DNA from: Agitococcus sp.
Lineage (GTDB): Bacteria > Pseudomonadota > Gammaproteobacteria > Pseudomonadales > Moraxellaceae
NCBI GenBank assembly: GCA_030646715.1
Contig: JAUSLJ010000042.1
Coordinates: 124,001 to 188,000, forward strand
Length of the DNA: 64,000 nucleotides
Direction of reading: 5' to 3'
Part shown: piece after piece, positions 9,539 through 19,280 of the stretch
How the letters are laid out: each line of letters begins with the position of its first letter
Numbering within the stretch: position 1 is the stretch's first letter
Made by a program: the position numbers and the translations under genes
The notes under the pieces: generated by a model
The model's database searches: none
What the model was told of the DNA's origin: nothing
What the model saw: only the letters and a program-made list of their open reading frames with translations

Positions 9539-9629
9539 CTCCTCCCCCTGATTGAGGGGGAGGTTGGGAGGGGGTTAATCGCAATAGCGAAGAACCCCAC
9601 CCTAGCCCTCCCCTAAATTAGGGGAGGGA
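9539..9629. repeat. Paired GC-rich hairpin repeats between dnaK and dnaJ
   Basis: Two members of the same element face each other: CTCCCCCTGATTGAGGGGGAG with a GTTGGGAGGGGGTT tail, then the reverse-oriented CCCTCCCCTAAATTAGGGGA with its own tail on the other side. The same hairpin-plus-tail design recurs at 26378, 39609, 55746 and 59805. Its position could partly terminate or protect the dnaK transcript. Confidence 0.8.
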
Positions 9630-9687
9630 ACTAATTTCCTAACGCCAATCTTACATTGGCGTTTGTTGTTTCAGTGGAGAAGCCAAC

Positions 9688-10806
9688 ATGGCGAAGCGCG
9701 ATTATTATGAAGTCTTGGGCGTGGCCAAAGATGTCAACGAAGAAGATCTCAAAAAAGCTTATCGCCGTTTAGCGATGAAGTTTCACCCCGACCGTAATCC
9801 TGATAACAAGGAAGCGGAAGAAAAGTTCAAAGAAGGCAATGAAGCCTACGAAATCCTCTCAAATCCTGATAAACGTGCAGCCTATGATCGACATGGTCAT
9901 GCAGGTGTTGACCCAAGTATGGGCGCAGGTGCGGGTGGTTTTGGTGGCGGCGGTGGTTTTTCGGATATTTTTGAAGCCTTTGGCGATATTTTTGGCGGTC
10001 AACGTGGTGGCGGTGGTAGTCGTCAACGCGGCGGCGCAGACTTGCAATACACCTTAGAGTTAACGCTAGAAGAAGCGATCAAAGGGGTGAAAAAGCAAGT
10101 ACGCTTTACCACCGCAGCGGCTTGTGAAGTGTGTGATGGCTCGGGCGCGAAAAAAGGCTCAGGCATGACCACTTGTCGTACTTGTGGTGGCGCGGGTCAA
10201 GTCCGTATGCAACAAGGTTTCTTTACCGTTCAACAAACGTGTCCAACGTGTCGTGGTCGTGGCCAAATCATTAAAGATCCTTGTGGTTCTTGTAATGGTG
10301 AAGGCCGTACCAACAAACAAAAAACCTTAGAAGTAACGATTCCTGCGGGTGTTGATACGGGTGATAAAGTCCGTTTAGCAGGCGAAGGTGAAGCTGGTGC
10401 TAATGGCGCGCCCGCAGGTAATTTATTTGTTCAAGTTGTGGTGAAAGAGCACGCAATTTTCAAACGTGATGGCGGCGACTTGTATTGTGAAGTACCCATT
10501 AGTTTCCCAGATGCTGCGTTAGGTTGCGAGCTTGAAGTTCCGACTCTCGAAGGTAAAGTGAAGTTAAAAGTACCTGAAGGCACACAAACAGGCAAAGTTT
10601 TCCGTTTGCGGGGCAAAGGTGTTAAGCCCGTACGTGCTTATGATGTCGGCGATATGCTCTGTCGGGTGATTGTTGAAACGCCTGTGCACCTCAATAGCAA
10701 GCAAAAAGAGTTGTTGCGCGATTTTCAAGCCAGCTTAGATGGCAATGACAAGCAGTCACCAAACAAAAAATCGTTTTTTGATGGTTTGAAAGACTTATTC
10801 TCTTAA
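9688..10806 (+). CDS. dnaJ: Chaperone protein DnaJ (Hsp40)
   Basis: DnaJ delivers substrates to DnaK and stimulates its ATPase. The 372-residue protein shows the full type-I architecture: a J domain with HPD (MKFHPDRNP) at the N-terminus, a Gly/Phe-rich stretch ([15 protein letters not shown]), four CxxCxGxG zinc motifs ([32 protein letters not shown]) and the C-terminal substrate-binding domains. GTGGAGAAG just upstream of the ATG serves as ribosome binding site. It follows dnaK after a repeat-filled gap and is followed by a hairpin terminator. Confidence 0.98.
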   Translation: MAKRDYYEVLGVAKDVNEEDLKKAYRRLAMKFHPDRNPDNKEAEEKFKEGNEAYEILSNPDKRAAYDRHGHAGVDPSMGAGAGGFGGGGGFSDIFEAFGDIFGGQRGGGGSRQRGGADLQYTLELTLEEAIKGVKKQVRFTTAAACEVCDGSGAKKGSGMTTCRTCGGAGQVRMQQGFFTVQQTCPTCRGRGQIIKDPCGSCNGEGRTNKQKTLEVTIPAGVDTGDKVRLAGEGEAGANGAPAGNLFVQVVVKEHAIFKRDGGDLYCEVPISFPDAALGCELEVPTLEGKVKLKVPEGTQTGKVFRLRGKGVKPVRAYDVGDMLCRVIVETPVHLNSKQKELLRDFQASLDGNDKQSPNKKSFFDGLKDLFS

Positions 10807-11682
<876 letters not shown>

Positions 11683-11703
11683 GCGATTATTTGACGATTA
11701 AAA

Positions 11704-11731
11704 GAAAAAGGGGCAATAGCCCCTTTTTTTA
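11704..11731 (+). terminator. Rho-independent terminator after dapB
   Basis: AAAAAGGGGC and GCCCCTTTTT form a compact stem around an AATA loop, followed by a T-run. It separates dapB from the flavoprotein gene. Confidence 0.9.
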
Positions 11732-11743
11732 TGGAGATGAACG

Positions 11744-12322
11744 ATGAGTAAACGTGTACTAGTGATTTTAGGCCATCCTGCCAACGATAGTTTTTGTGCT
11801 GCCTTAGTCGATAATTATGTTGAAGGCGCGCGTGAAGCCAAAGCAGAGGTCAAGGTATTGCGACTCGGTGAGCTTGATTTCAATCCGATTCTCCAAGGTT
11901 ATAAAACCTCAGCCCCTTTAGAGCCGGATTTAGTCGCTGCCCAACAAGCAATTACTTGGTCAGAGCATATTGTTTTTGTCTATCCCATTTGGTGGGGAGC
12001 AATGCCTGCGTTGCTGAAAGGTTTTATTGACCGTACCTTTTTACCGAGTTTTGCCTTCAAGTATCGTGACAAATCAGCCTTGTGGGATAAATTACTGACG
12101 GGACGTAGTGCGCGATTATTGGTGACGATGGATTCACCGCCGTGGTATTTCAAATGGGTTAACCATATGCCCAATCATTATCAAATGAAAAAAACAATTT
12201 TAGAGTTTTGTGGCATTAAGCCCGTCCGTATCTCTAGTTTTGGTGCAGTGAAAGGTTCAAGCGCACAACAAAAAGCACAATGGTTAGCACAAGCGAAACA
12301 ATTAGGACGAAAGTTGAGTTAA
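11744..12322 (+). CDS. NAD(P)H-dependent flavodoxin-fold oxidoreductase
   Basis: The 192-residue protein belongs to the NQO1/KefF/MdaB-like flavodoxin-fold family, which uses FMN or FAD to reduce quinones or related electrophiles. Visible signatures are the N-terminal strand-loop VLVILGHPANDSF and the conserved VYPIWWGAMPALLKGFIDR, followed by the FAFKY segment. A ribosome binding site (ATGGAGATGA) precedes the ATG. It may be co-regulated with the AraC-type regulator immediately downstream in the same direction. The physiological substrate is unknown. Confidence 0.9.
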   Translation: MSKRVLVILGHPANDSFCAALVDNYVEGAREAKAEVKVLRLGELDFNPILQGYKTSAPLEPDLVAAQQAITWSEHIVFVYPIWWGAMPALLKGFIDRTFLPSFAFKYRDKSALWDKLLTGRSARLLVTMDSPPWYFKWVNHMPNHYQMKKTILEFCGIKPVRISSFGAVKGSSAQQKAQWLAQAKQLGRKLS

Positions 12323-12398
12323 TGTTTGCTCTTTTCAGCGTTGTCAGATTGTAGTATTTTAACATTTCGCGCCATAACAATAATGAGAGGAGCGCATC

Positions 12399-13403
12399 AT
12401 GTTTAAAGGTCTGTTTATTACAGGTTCTATGCTTGGAATGCTCGGCGATTTTGTGCACGAGCAAGGTATTAATATCCCCGAAGTCGATGAAGCGATTGTG
12501 CAATATGGCTCGCAAAGCCGTGTTTCTTTTCAGTTGTGGTCGGGTTTATTAGAAAAAATCTCGGTAGCTGTAGCAGACCCCGCTGTCGGTTTGGCGATAG
12601 GCAGTCGAGTGGTGCCGCGTCATGTTGGAGTTTTAGGCTATTTGGTATTGTCTTGCCAAAATCTAGGGGAGGCCTTAGCGCGTTTTGCCCGTTATCAGCG
12701 TTTAGTGTATGACGTAAACCCATTTAATGTTCGCGTTGATGAAAAAGGCATGGAGTTAAGCTGGGGCATTGAGTATGGTAAAACGGGTGCATTAGCCGAT
12801 GAAAGCTCTATTTCTGCCTTGTTTAGTTTCGTGCGAATTTTAACCAATCAACCTTTGTATCCTTCCTATGTCAGCTTCGTCAATCCCACACCGAGCAATC
12901 TGCAACATTACGAAGATTTTTTCCATTGTCCTGTTAAGTTTGAAGATGATGCGACGCGTGTTTGTTTTCCTTTTGAGTATTTAGGCGCACCGCTATTACA
13001 CAGTGATCCGACTTTATTGGATTTGTTGTCACAACAAGCAGAAACATTGTTGTTGGTATTACCTAAAGCGGATGCCTTTGAAGAAAAACTCCAACAAATG
13101 ATTGTTCAATGTTTACACGAAGGAGAGCCGACCTTACCTGCGGTGTCTGCTCATTTAGCATTATCAACCCGAACCTTACAACGGCGTTTGCAAGAGCGCG
13201 GTTTAGTATTTCAAGACATTTTAGAGCATACGCGTCGTGAATTAGCGTTACGTTATTTAGAAGATAAGAGTTTATCGTTGACGGACATCGCCTTGTTATT
13301 AGGCTATTCGGAGCAGAGTGCTTTTAATCGGGCGTTTAAACGCTGGTATGAGCAACCACCAAAATCGTACCGTAAACAGTTGTTATTAAAAAAGAAAAGT
13401 TAG
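12399..13403 (+). CDS. AraC-family transcriptional regulator
   Basis: The 334-residue protein has the layout of the OruR/ArgR-like AraC group: an N-terminal ligand-sensing domain of about 230 residues (PF12625-type, with PRHVGVLGYLVLSCQNLGEA) and a C-terminal pair of helix-turn-helix motifs (LALSTRTLQRRLQERGL and LTDIALLLGYSEQSAFNRAF). GAGAGGAGCG just before the ATG is a good ribosome binding site. The effector is unknown; the adjacent quinone reductase-like gene is one plausible target. Confidence 0.93.
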   Translation: MFKGLFITGSMLGMLGDFVHEQGINIPEVDEAIVQYGSQSRVSFQLWSGLLEKISVAVADPAVGLAIGSRVVPRHVGVLGYLVLSCQNLGEALARFARYQRLVYDVNPFNVRVDEKGMELSWGIEYGKTGALADESSISALFSFVRILTNQPLYPSYVSFVNPTPSNLQHYEDFFHCPVKFEDDATRVCFPFEYLGAPLLHSDPTLLDLLSQQAETLLLVLPKADAFEEKLQQMIVQCLHEGEPTLPAVSAHLALSTRTLQRRLQERGLVFQDILEHTRRELALRYLEDKSLSLTDIALLLGYSEQSAFNRAFKRWYEQPPKSYRKQLLLKKKS

Positions 13404-13451
13404 TACAGGTAGCCGAGGGCAATAGAAACATCCATGTCTCGGATTATTCGT

Positions 13452-13679
13452 TTAGCTATTGTCTGCTTTGACTGTGAAGCTATAACCACCGTCTTTAGTT
13501 TGGGTGAAAATAAACTGTTTTTTCTTCTTTTTGCCAGAGCGACCTAAAATCACTTGCTGTTTACCGTCTTCTTTTTCTTCTGAGGCCACCACATCGTCTT
13601 TTTCGGCGAGCATAATCACTAAATCAAATAAATCAGGGTGTTTGCATAACACTTCACGTAAGGTTTTTTTGGCACTCAT
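13452..13679 (-). CDS. Small conserved-looking protein of unknown function
   Basis: This 75-residue protein (MSAKKTLREVLCKHPDLFDL...) has an N-terminal amphipathic helix, an acidic stretch (EEKEDGK), a very basic run (GKKKKKQF) and a C-terminal beta-like segment (FIFTQTKDGGYSFTVKAD). AAAGAGAGA lies just before the ATG, supporting translation. The antisense ORF at 13504-13695 is a shadow. I do not recognise the family. The charge pattern could suit nucleic acid binding, but that is speculation. Confidence 0.65.
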   Translation of the reverse strand: MSAKKTLREVLCKHPDLFDLVIMLAEKDDVVASEEKEDGKQQVILGRSGKKKKKQFIFTQTKDGGYSFTVKADNS

Positions 13680-13804
13680 GACATTCTCTCTTTAAAAGTC
13701 TTTGATAGTTTATACCTATCTACATCACCTAATTGTGACAAAAAAATGAAATTCACTGATATCACTGTTGCCACTGTTAACTTTAATAGTCTATTCACGC
13801 TTTA

Positions 13805-14869
13805 TTAGTTTGAGGGAGGATAGTTTTCGATAAGTTCTCGTTGTCGAAAGTGTAGTGCCGCCAGTTGACGAAGACTAATTGGGCGATAACCCTTGGCGCG
13901 ATTGGCCGAACCAATAGCAAATAACAACCGTTGTTTAGCAAAAATAATGCGAAATGCTGTCCATAAAGACGTATTTGGATCCCATGCTTGTATGGCTTCC
14001 GAACCTGCACCGTTGATTTCCATGATTTTAAAGTGCTGACCTTGACGCAATGCGAATAAATCAGCAAAGCGCACATCAAAACGACCAAAGTAAAAATGCG
14101 GCATATCACGCGCAATAGTATCAATGGCAGCCGTCAAAGCGGGACTGATATGTTGGCTGCCATCCCGATACAAACCACCCACGCGTGTGGAGCCGATGGT
14201 TGCCAAACGCACAACCTGTCCTTGGGCAGGAATGTCATCAATAGGATAGTTGCATTGGTGTTTTTGGGCGCGAAACAGCCGTTGCGCTCTCGGATTCCGT
14301 TGAATCAATTCGCCAACGTTGAGTTGACCATCGCCAACCACTTGCGGATAGTGACGTAAGGTTAAGCCAATAATTTGCCCGTGAGCTTCTTCGGGGTGAC
14401 GCGCATAAAAAATACCTGCTTCACCGTCATCAGATAAATACTCTTGCACAACAACCACTTCGTCCACAGGAAATACGCGTAAATAATCACTTAACTCTTG
14501 GATATTGGCGACTAAACGCACACCATAACCACATAAGCCTAAATCGGGCTTGGCAATCACTGGAAACACTAAACCTGCGGCTGCTATCTGTTGTTGTAGT
14601 TCGGCGATGGTATAGGCGATGTTGTTGCGGATGGCACAGTGTTTTGCTGTTGCCGCCTGTGCTACCAAGCCCATAGCCCGAAAATACTCCAACTTACCTT
14701 CACCCACTAAACCACCTGCCGTAATGTCGGGATTGGCGACCGAAGGCAGTGTCGCGCTACGATAACGTAATGCTAAGCCAAGCCATTGTAGCGTCAGTGG
14801 CACACAAATAAGCCACGTGGGTAAACGTTCTAAGACACTACGCGGGTGATGGGCAAGCTCATGGGACAT
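13805..14869 (-). CDS. ATP-grasp ligase (D-Ala-D-Ala ligase-like), third gene of cassette
   Basis: The 354-residue protein is an ATP-grasp enzyme, a class that joins a carboxylate to an amine or thiol through an acyl-phosphate. Visible elements are FPVIAKPDLGLCGYGVRLV (ATP-grasp lysine and Gly-rich loop), VVVVQEYL (hinge) and the metal-site end FKIMEINGAGSEA. The N-terminus carries an odd hydrophobic stretch, LPTWLICVPLTLQWLGLALR, that could associate with the membrane. The ATG at 14869 is used; the ORF-track start overlaps the upstream gene. It lies 20 bases after the methyltransferase gene, so the three genes 16728-13805 form one operon. The substrate is unknown. Confidence 0.8.
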   Translation of the reverse strand: MSHELAHHPRSVLERLPTWLICVPLTLQWLGLALRYRSATLPSVANPDITAGGLVGEGKLEYFRAMGLVAQAATAKHCAIRNNIAYTIAELQQQIAAAGLVFPVIAKPDLGLCGYGVRLVANIQELSDYLRVFPVDEVVVVQEYLSDDGEAGIFYARHPEEAHGQIIGLTLRHYPQVVGDGQLNVGELIQRNPRAQRLFRAQKHQCNYPIDDIPAQGQVVRLATIGSTRVGGLYRDGSQHISPALTAAIDTIARDMPHFYFGRFDVRFADLFALRQGQHFKIMEINGAGSEAIQAWDPNTSLWTAFRIIFAKQRLLFAIGSANRAKGYRPISLRQLAALHFRQRELIENYPPSN

Positions 14870-14889
14870 AGACGACTCGTGACGGTTTT

Positions 14890-15846
14890 TTAATAATAAG
14901 GGCGGCATTTACGGACACTCAAACCCACGACAGCAATACGTTCGGCTTGATGATAAACAGGGCGTGCCAACTCCTCGCTAAAAACATCGGGATCAATTTC
15001 TTCATAGTGCCAGTCAAAGTCCTCACTTTCGAGTAACGCCGACATTTCAGCCAGAAAACCATCATCCCCATCGACAATCGCTACACCCGTATAAAGCAAT
15101 AAACGACCATCAACGGCTAAATGCTCTAAGGCTTCGCTGGCGATACGAACGCTAAGCGCGCGCCCTAAGTTGTCACCACCGTGCCGATAAAGTCGGGAAA
15201 AATCATCATGTAAATACGGAGGATTGGCAATAATAAGGTCAAAAAGTGTGGACGTTTCAGTCATGACATCACTCAATACCAGTGTTGCCGCTTGTGCGTT
15301 ACTGTGAGAGTTGATGGCACTATAGCGCAGAGCAATAGGGCTAATATCGCTGAGTGTTAAAATAGATTGTGGGCAGTATTGAGCGGCCATCAAGCCACCC
15401 GCGCCACTACCGCAGCCAATATCCAAGATTCTAAGTGCATTTTTTGCGTCGTCATTCGCTAATTGCTGACGGACAAAATTGACAAAACGATAGGTGTCTG
15501 GGCCAAAAAAAACGGCATTTTCACCATCAGTCGGAAAAGCCGAGTGCAGAAATAAGCGATTGCCGATACTGGATACTCTCACCGTACTACGATGCAGCCT
15601 ATCGGTGGTTGTCAATATGTCGGCCTGTGTTAATAGCGACATGATATTGGTGGGTAATAGCGCGTCGGTAAACGGTAAATTCCAGCCAAAAATATCGCTC
15701 AAGGTTTTGGCTTCTTCACCTTGCCGTTTAGACCAAAGACGTTGATGCGTGACAGGTGTCGGCGTGATAAAACGATAGTTTTCATTGCTAAGCCATTCCA
15801 ATAAAGCCACCAAAGCTTGTTCTGATGCGGAGAGTTCGGCGAGCAT
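14890..15846 (-). CDS. SAM-dependent methyltransferase with NPPY motif
   Basis: The 318-residue protein has a class I methyltransferase core: motif I LDIGCGSGAGGLMAAQ, motif II region LTLSDISPIALRYSAINS and motif IV IIANPPYLHDD. NPPY is typical of enzymes methylating amide, amine or base nitrogens (HemK/PrmC, RsmC and N6-adenine families). The N-terminal 110 residues form a separate helical domain. Its ATG directly follows the stop of the diiron gene (TAAATG), indicating translational coupling. Its place in this cassette suggests action on a small molecule or protein made by its neighbours, which is inference. Confidence 0.85.
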   Translation of the reverse strand: MLAELSASEQALVALLEWLSNENYRFITPTPVTHQRLWSKRQGEEAKTLSDIFGWNLPFTDALLPTNIMSLLTQADILTTTDRLHRSTVRVSSIGNRLFLHSAFPTDGENAVFFGPDTYRFVNFVRQQLANDDAKNALRILDIGCGSGAGGLMAAQYCPQSILTLSDISPIALRYSAINSHSNAQAATLVLSDVMTETSTLFDLIIANPPYLHDDFSRLYRHGGDNLGRALSVRIASEALEHLAVDGRLLLYTGVAIVDGDDGFLAEMSALLESEDFDWHYEEIDPDVFSEELARPVYHQAERIAVVGLSVRKCRPYY

Positions 15847-16728
15847 TTAGTCGGTTTCCGTAGTGAAATGGGCGGATAATTCGTGAGCATAACGATCAAA
15901 ACAGTCTAGGCCGCAGCGCAAGCGCATTAATGCACCTTCGGCAATTAACGGTGCACAGCTGGGATTATCTTCAACCATCGGTTTAATCACTTCATCAAGC
16001 CAAGCGCGAGCATGAATAACATCCAGTGCCGCGTGTAAATCAAAATAGGCGTAAGTATGAGGATCAAAACCCAAACGCGTCATCCCTGCGGCTACTTTTG
16101 CGGCTCTAGTTGGTGCGGTCAGTTCTATCACACCAAGCGCGCCAATAGATTGATAAGCATAACGCCGATTCAACGCCAAACCGACCATGGTATTGTTGAG
16201 TGCCAATGCTTGCCAAACGGTGCTATTGATATCGGGCTTTAAATCCAATAGTTGCACCATGCGCTCCAGCAACAATCCGTGCATTGCGCCTTTTTTGCCA
16301 CGCCCCATTTCATCCCAATAATTACGCGCACATTCGAGTTTGGCGCGAACGGGAAGTTTGACTTGGGTGTAGGCGACTAAGTCATCAAAGCCTGCTTCAC
16401 CTGCGACTTCTTGGGTCAAAAACCAGCACATTTGTTCGTGCGTCGCTGTTGTCGCCAGCCAGTCAAATAACGGGTGATGTTGACCAAAGCCATTAACTTG
16501 TAAGGATTCAAACCAAGCGATAAAGGCCGTAGCATCGGTAATAGTTTGGACGATGTGTGGCGCAATATCTTGGCGTAATTGTTCTAAAAACTGCCCTTCG
16601 AGCAACTTAAATTCATATTCGCGCGCTAAGTCATTTTGCCAATTTGTTGTGAGCATAGCGGGTAAAAGACGCTGACTGTTAAAGTGAGCGAGAGTGAGAT
16701 GTAATTGCTCTGGCTTCATAGTGGTCAT
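15847..16728 (-). CDS. Haem-oxygenase-like diiron (HDO-type) protein
   Basis: The 293-residue helical protein looks like an iron-containing redox enzyme of the haem-oxygenase-like diiron oxidase/oxygenase superfamily (UndA, BesC, SznF and CADD are known members). Candidate iron ligands sit in the expected pattern: HEQMCWFLTQEVAGEAGFDD, then NYWDEMGRGKKGAMH, then YFDLHAALDVIHARAW. Such enzymes use O2 for desaturation, C-C cleavage or N-oxygenation. The ORF-track start is a TTG; the ATG at 16728 (MTTMKPEQ) is preferred. It is the first gene of a three-gene operon with a methyltransferase and an ATP-grasp ligase. The exact reaction cannot be assigned. Confidence 0.75.
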   Translation of the reverse strand: MTTMKPEQLHLTLAHFNSQRLLPAMLTTNWQNDLAREYEFKLLEGQFLEQLRQDIAPHIVQTITDATAFIAWFESLQVNGFGQHHPLFDWLATTATHEQMCWFLTQEVAGEAGFDDLVAYTQVKLPVRAKLECARNYWDEMGRGKKGAMHGLLLERMVQLLDLKPDINSTVWQALALNNTMVGLALNRRYAYQSIGALGVIELTAPTRAAKVAAGMTRLGFDPHTYAYFDLHAALDVIHARAWLDEVIKPMVEDNPSCAPLIAEGALMRLRCGLDCFDRYAHELSAHFTTETD

Positions 16729-16816
16729 GCGTTTGATGTCCAAAAAACAATATTGGGATGAAAGAGCGAGCTTGTCTGTGCGCCAACGAACACGGATGAA
16801 TTATGCGCGGTATTGA

Positions 16817-17740
16817 TTATTGTCGTGTTGTCGCTTCGTACAAACCAACAAACTGCTCGCGTAACCAACGATTGGCAGGATCGTTATCGACATTATGATG
16901 CCAATATAAATGCACATCTAACGGTTGTGTTGGCATTGGAAAAGCAAAAATACGGTTCTGAAATTGAGCATTGGCAACACGGGCATATTGTTCGGGCATG
17001 GTGAGCAATAAATCCGACTGACTTACCACCCGACAGGCGGCAAAATAATGTTGGCAGCGTAAGGCAATGTGACGATGTTGGCCTGCACGATGTAATTCAA
17101 AGTCCTCTAGTCCTAAGCCTTTACGTCGTGACGACACCAATACATGGCGTTGACTCAGATAGTTTTTCATATCCAATTCATTTTGAATATGAGGATGATT
17201 GTCACGCACCAGCACAATTAAACGGTCTTGAAAAATACGTTGTTGGCGAATGTTATTACTGACGGCCAAGGGTACATCTAAGGCTAAATCGAGCGTACCT
17301 GCGGTCAGTTCGGCTTCAATATCACGGCGGTCAGTACGAATGCTGGCAATGTCTAGCGACGGCGCGGCATCTTGCAATCGTTGAATAAGGGCGGGCAGGG
17401 CAATGGCCTCAAAGACATCACGCAAACCAATGGCAAAACTGCGTTCGGTCAGGCGTGGGTCAAATTGCTGATGTTCAGAGACACTTAATTCCAGTGTTTG
17501 TAAAGCTTGGCGAATGGGTGTGATGATATTACGCGTCAACGGCGTGGCAACCATGTTCGCGCCTTGACGGACAAATAACGGGTCTTTTAATAAATCGCGT
17601 AAACGACCGAGTGCGTGGCTGACGGCAGGTTGCGTTAAGTTGAGTTTTTGACTGGCGCGAGTAATATTGCCTTCGCTGTAAATGGTTTCTAGTACCACGA
17701 ACAGATTTAAGTCCATACGGCTAATATGCATAATATTCAT
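16817..17740 (-). CDS. LysR-family transcriptional regulator
   Basis: The 307-residue protein has the N-terminal winged helix-turn-helix of LysR regulators (NITRASQKLNLTQPAVSHAL) and a C-terminal periplasmic-binding-protein-like sensor domain. ATGs at 17740, 17731 and 17716 are all possible; MDLNLF is the usual motif start. It is transcribed divergently from the acyl-CoA dehydrogenase gene 88 bases away, the standard arrangement for a LysR activator and its target, so it probably controls the catabolic cluster that follows. The inducer is unknown but is likely a pathway acid or acyl-CoA (inference). Confidence 0.93.
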   Translation of the reverse strand: MNIMHISRMDLNLFVVLETIYSEGNITRASQKLNLTQPAVSHALGRLRDLLKDPLFVRQGANMVATPLTRNIITPIRQALQTLELSVSEHQQFDPRLTERSFAIGLRDVFEAIALPALIQRLQDAAPSLDIASIRTDRRDIEAELTAGTLDLALDVPLAVSNNIRQQRIFQDRLIVLVRDNHPHIQNELDMKNYLSQRHVLVSSRRKGLGLEDFELHRAGQHRHIALRCQHYFAACRVVSQSDLLLTMPEQYARVANAQFQNRIFAFPMPTQPLDVHLYWHHNVDNDPANRWLREQFVGLYEATTRQ

Positions 17741-17750
17741 AATCCACGAT

Positions 17751-17767
17751 GCAAACTATTCATTTGC
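17751..17767. promoter_or_regulatory. Candidate LysR operator
   Basis: GCAAACTATTCATTTGC is an interrupted dyad (GCAAA-N7-TTTGC) containing the T-N11-A pattern. It lies between the divergent LysR gene and the acyl-CoA dehydrogenase gene. Confidence 0.5.
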
Positions 17768-17828
17768 TGGATTGTATGGCGAGGATTAAGCTCCATGCAA
17801 CTTCTTCATACGCACCGAGTACCTGCTC

Positions 17829-19049
17829 ATGGAATTCGCCTACTCCGCCAAAGCGCAAGACTACATCACCCGTTTACAAGCTTTTATGGCACAGGAAGTC
17901 TATCCTGCCGAAAAAGCCTATTACGGCGGTTTTAGCCATAGCCCTGACCATACGAAATGGCAACAACCTGAAATCATGGAATCGCTAAAAGCGAAAGCGA
18001 AAGCGGCAGGTTTATGGAATTTGTTTTCGCCTCATGCCGAACACGGATTAAACAACGCTGACTATGCGCCCTTAGCGGAGATTACGGGTCGTTCTTTTAT
18101 TGCCCCAGAAGTCTTTAATTGCAACGCGCCTGATACGGGCAATATGGAAGTGCTGATTAAATACGGCTCTCCCGAACAACAAAAACAGTGGTTAGAGCCA
18201 TTATTAGCAGGTGAAGTTCGCTCAGCATTTTGTATGACTGAACCCGATGTGGCCTCCAGCGATGCCACGAATATGCAAGCCACCGCCATTGTTGAAGGTG
18301 ATGAAGTGGTGCTGAATGGCCGTAAATGGTGGAGTTCAGGCATTGGCCATCCGCACTGTAAAGTGGTTATTTTTATGGGTTTAACCGACCCAACAGCAGA
18401 AAAGCATCGTCAACATTCGATGGTCTTAGTGCCGATGGATGCTGTCGGGGTAAAAATCGAACGGATGTTACCTGTGTTTGGCGTTTATGATGAACCCTTT
18501 GGTCATGGTGAAGTGACGTTTACTAATGTCCGTTTGCCTGTGAGTAGCATTATTGCAGGGGCAGGGCGTGGTTTTGAAATTGCCCAAGGCCGTTTAGGGC
18601 CGGGTCGGATTCATCACTGTATGCGTGCCATTGGTGCGTCTGAACGGGCGTTAGAGTTATTGTGCCAACGTGCCATGACACGGGTGGCATTTGGCAAACC
18701 CTTAGCTAAACTAGGTGGCAATGCCGATATTGTTGCCAATTGTCGGATGGCGATTGAACAGGCGCGGTTGTTGACCTTAAAAGCAGCGTGGATGATGGAT
18801 ACTGTTGGTGTGAAAGGGGCAATGAGCGAAATTTCACAGATTAAAGTGATTGCCCCGAATGTTGCCCAGCAAGTCATTGATGCTGCGATCCAAATTCATG
18901 GTGCGGCAGGTTTGTCGGATGATTTCCCATTAACGGCATTATTTGCCTATGCGCGGGTGTTACGTTTGGCTGATGGGCCTGATGAAGTACATCGTGGGTT
19001 GATTGCGAAGTTGGAATATAAAAAGCAGTTGGCGAAGTTAACCACTTAA
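17829..19049 (+). CDS. Acyl-CoA dehydrogenase, ACAD10/11-like
   Basis: This 406-residue FAD enzyme shows acyl-CoA dehydrogenase landmarks: [16 protein letters not shown] (flavin/substrate loop), [43 protein letters not shown] and the C-terminal [14 protein letters not shown] ... [17 protein letters not shown]. The [12 protein letters not shown] and [10 protein letters not shown] motifs place it with the ACAD10/11 and LvaC group rather than with classical beta-oxidation FadE. Those enzymes act on 4-hydroxyacyl-CoA derivatives together with a kinase-fold partner, and a matching phosphotransferase gene follows. It is probably the first gene of the LysR-controlled cluster. Confidence 0.9.
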   Translation: MEFAYSAKAQDYITRLQAFMAQEVYPAEKAYYGGFSHSPDHTKWQQPEIMESLKAKAKAAGLWNLFSPHAEHGLNNADYAPLAEITGRSFIAPEVFNCNAPDTGNMEVLIKYGSPEQQKQWLEPLLAGEVRSAFCMTEPDVASSDATNMQATAIVEGDEVVLNGRKWWSSGIGHPHCKVVIFMGLTDPTAEKHRQHSMVLVPMDAVGVKIERMLPVFGVYDEPFGHGEVTFTNVRLPVSSIIAGAGRGFEIAQGRLGPGRIHHCMRAIGASERALELLCQRAMTRVAFGKPLAKLGGNADIVANCRMAIEQARLLTLKAAWMMDTVGVKGAMSEISQIKVIAPNVAQQVIDAAIQIHGAAGLSDDFPLTALFAYARVLRLADGPDEVHRGLIAKLEYKKQLAKLTT

Positions 19050-19087
19050 CTATTAATGATATAGCGAGTGTGGTTCGCTTTGCCGTT

Positions 19088-19190
19088 GCCTGCCGCAGGC
19101 CTTACTTTTGTTTCGACAAAAGTAAGCAAAACCATTTGTGACGCAAAACTCGGCATCCATGCCTCAAACAGTTGCGTCACAGCATCCCTG
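19088..19190 (+). repeat. 103-bp structured repeat, copy A
   Basis: The order is palindrome GCCTGCCGCAGGC, hairpin CTTACTTTTG/CAAAAGTAAG, then a 10-bp stem TGTGACGCAA/TTGCGTCACA that encloses a small GGCAT/ATGCC hairpin. Copies B, C and D at 20368, 22028 and 43417 share the layout, with paired base changes in the stems. Confidence 0.92.
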
Positions 19191-19280
19191 CAAAGGCAAA
19201 AAACAAAAGCATAAAATCGTTATAAATATCTACTCTCAGCGTGTACAAGTGTTGAGGGGAAGGCTAACAATAAAAGGATA

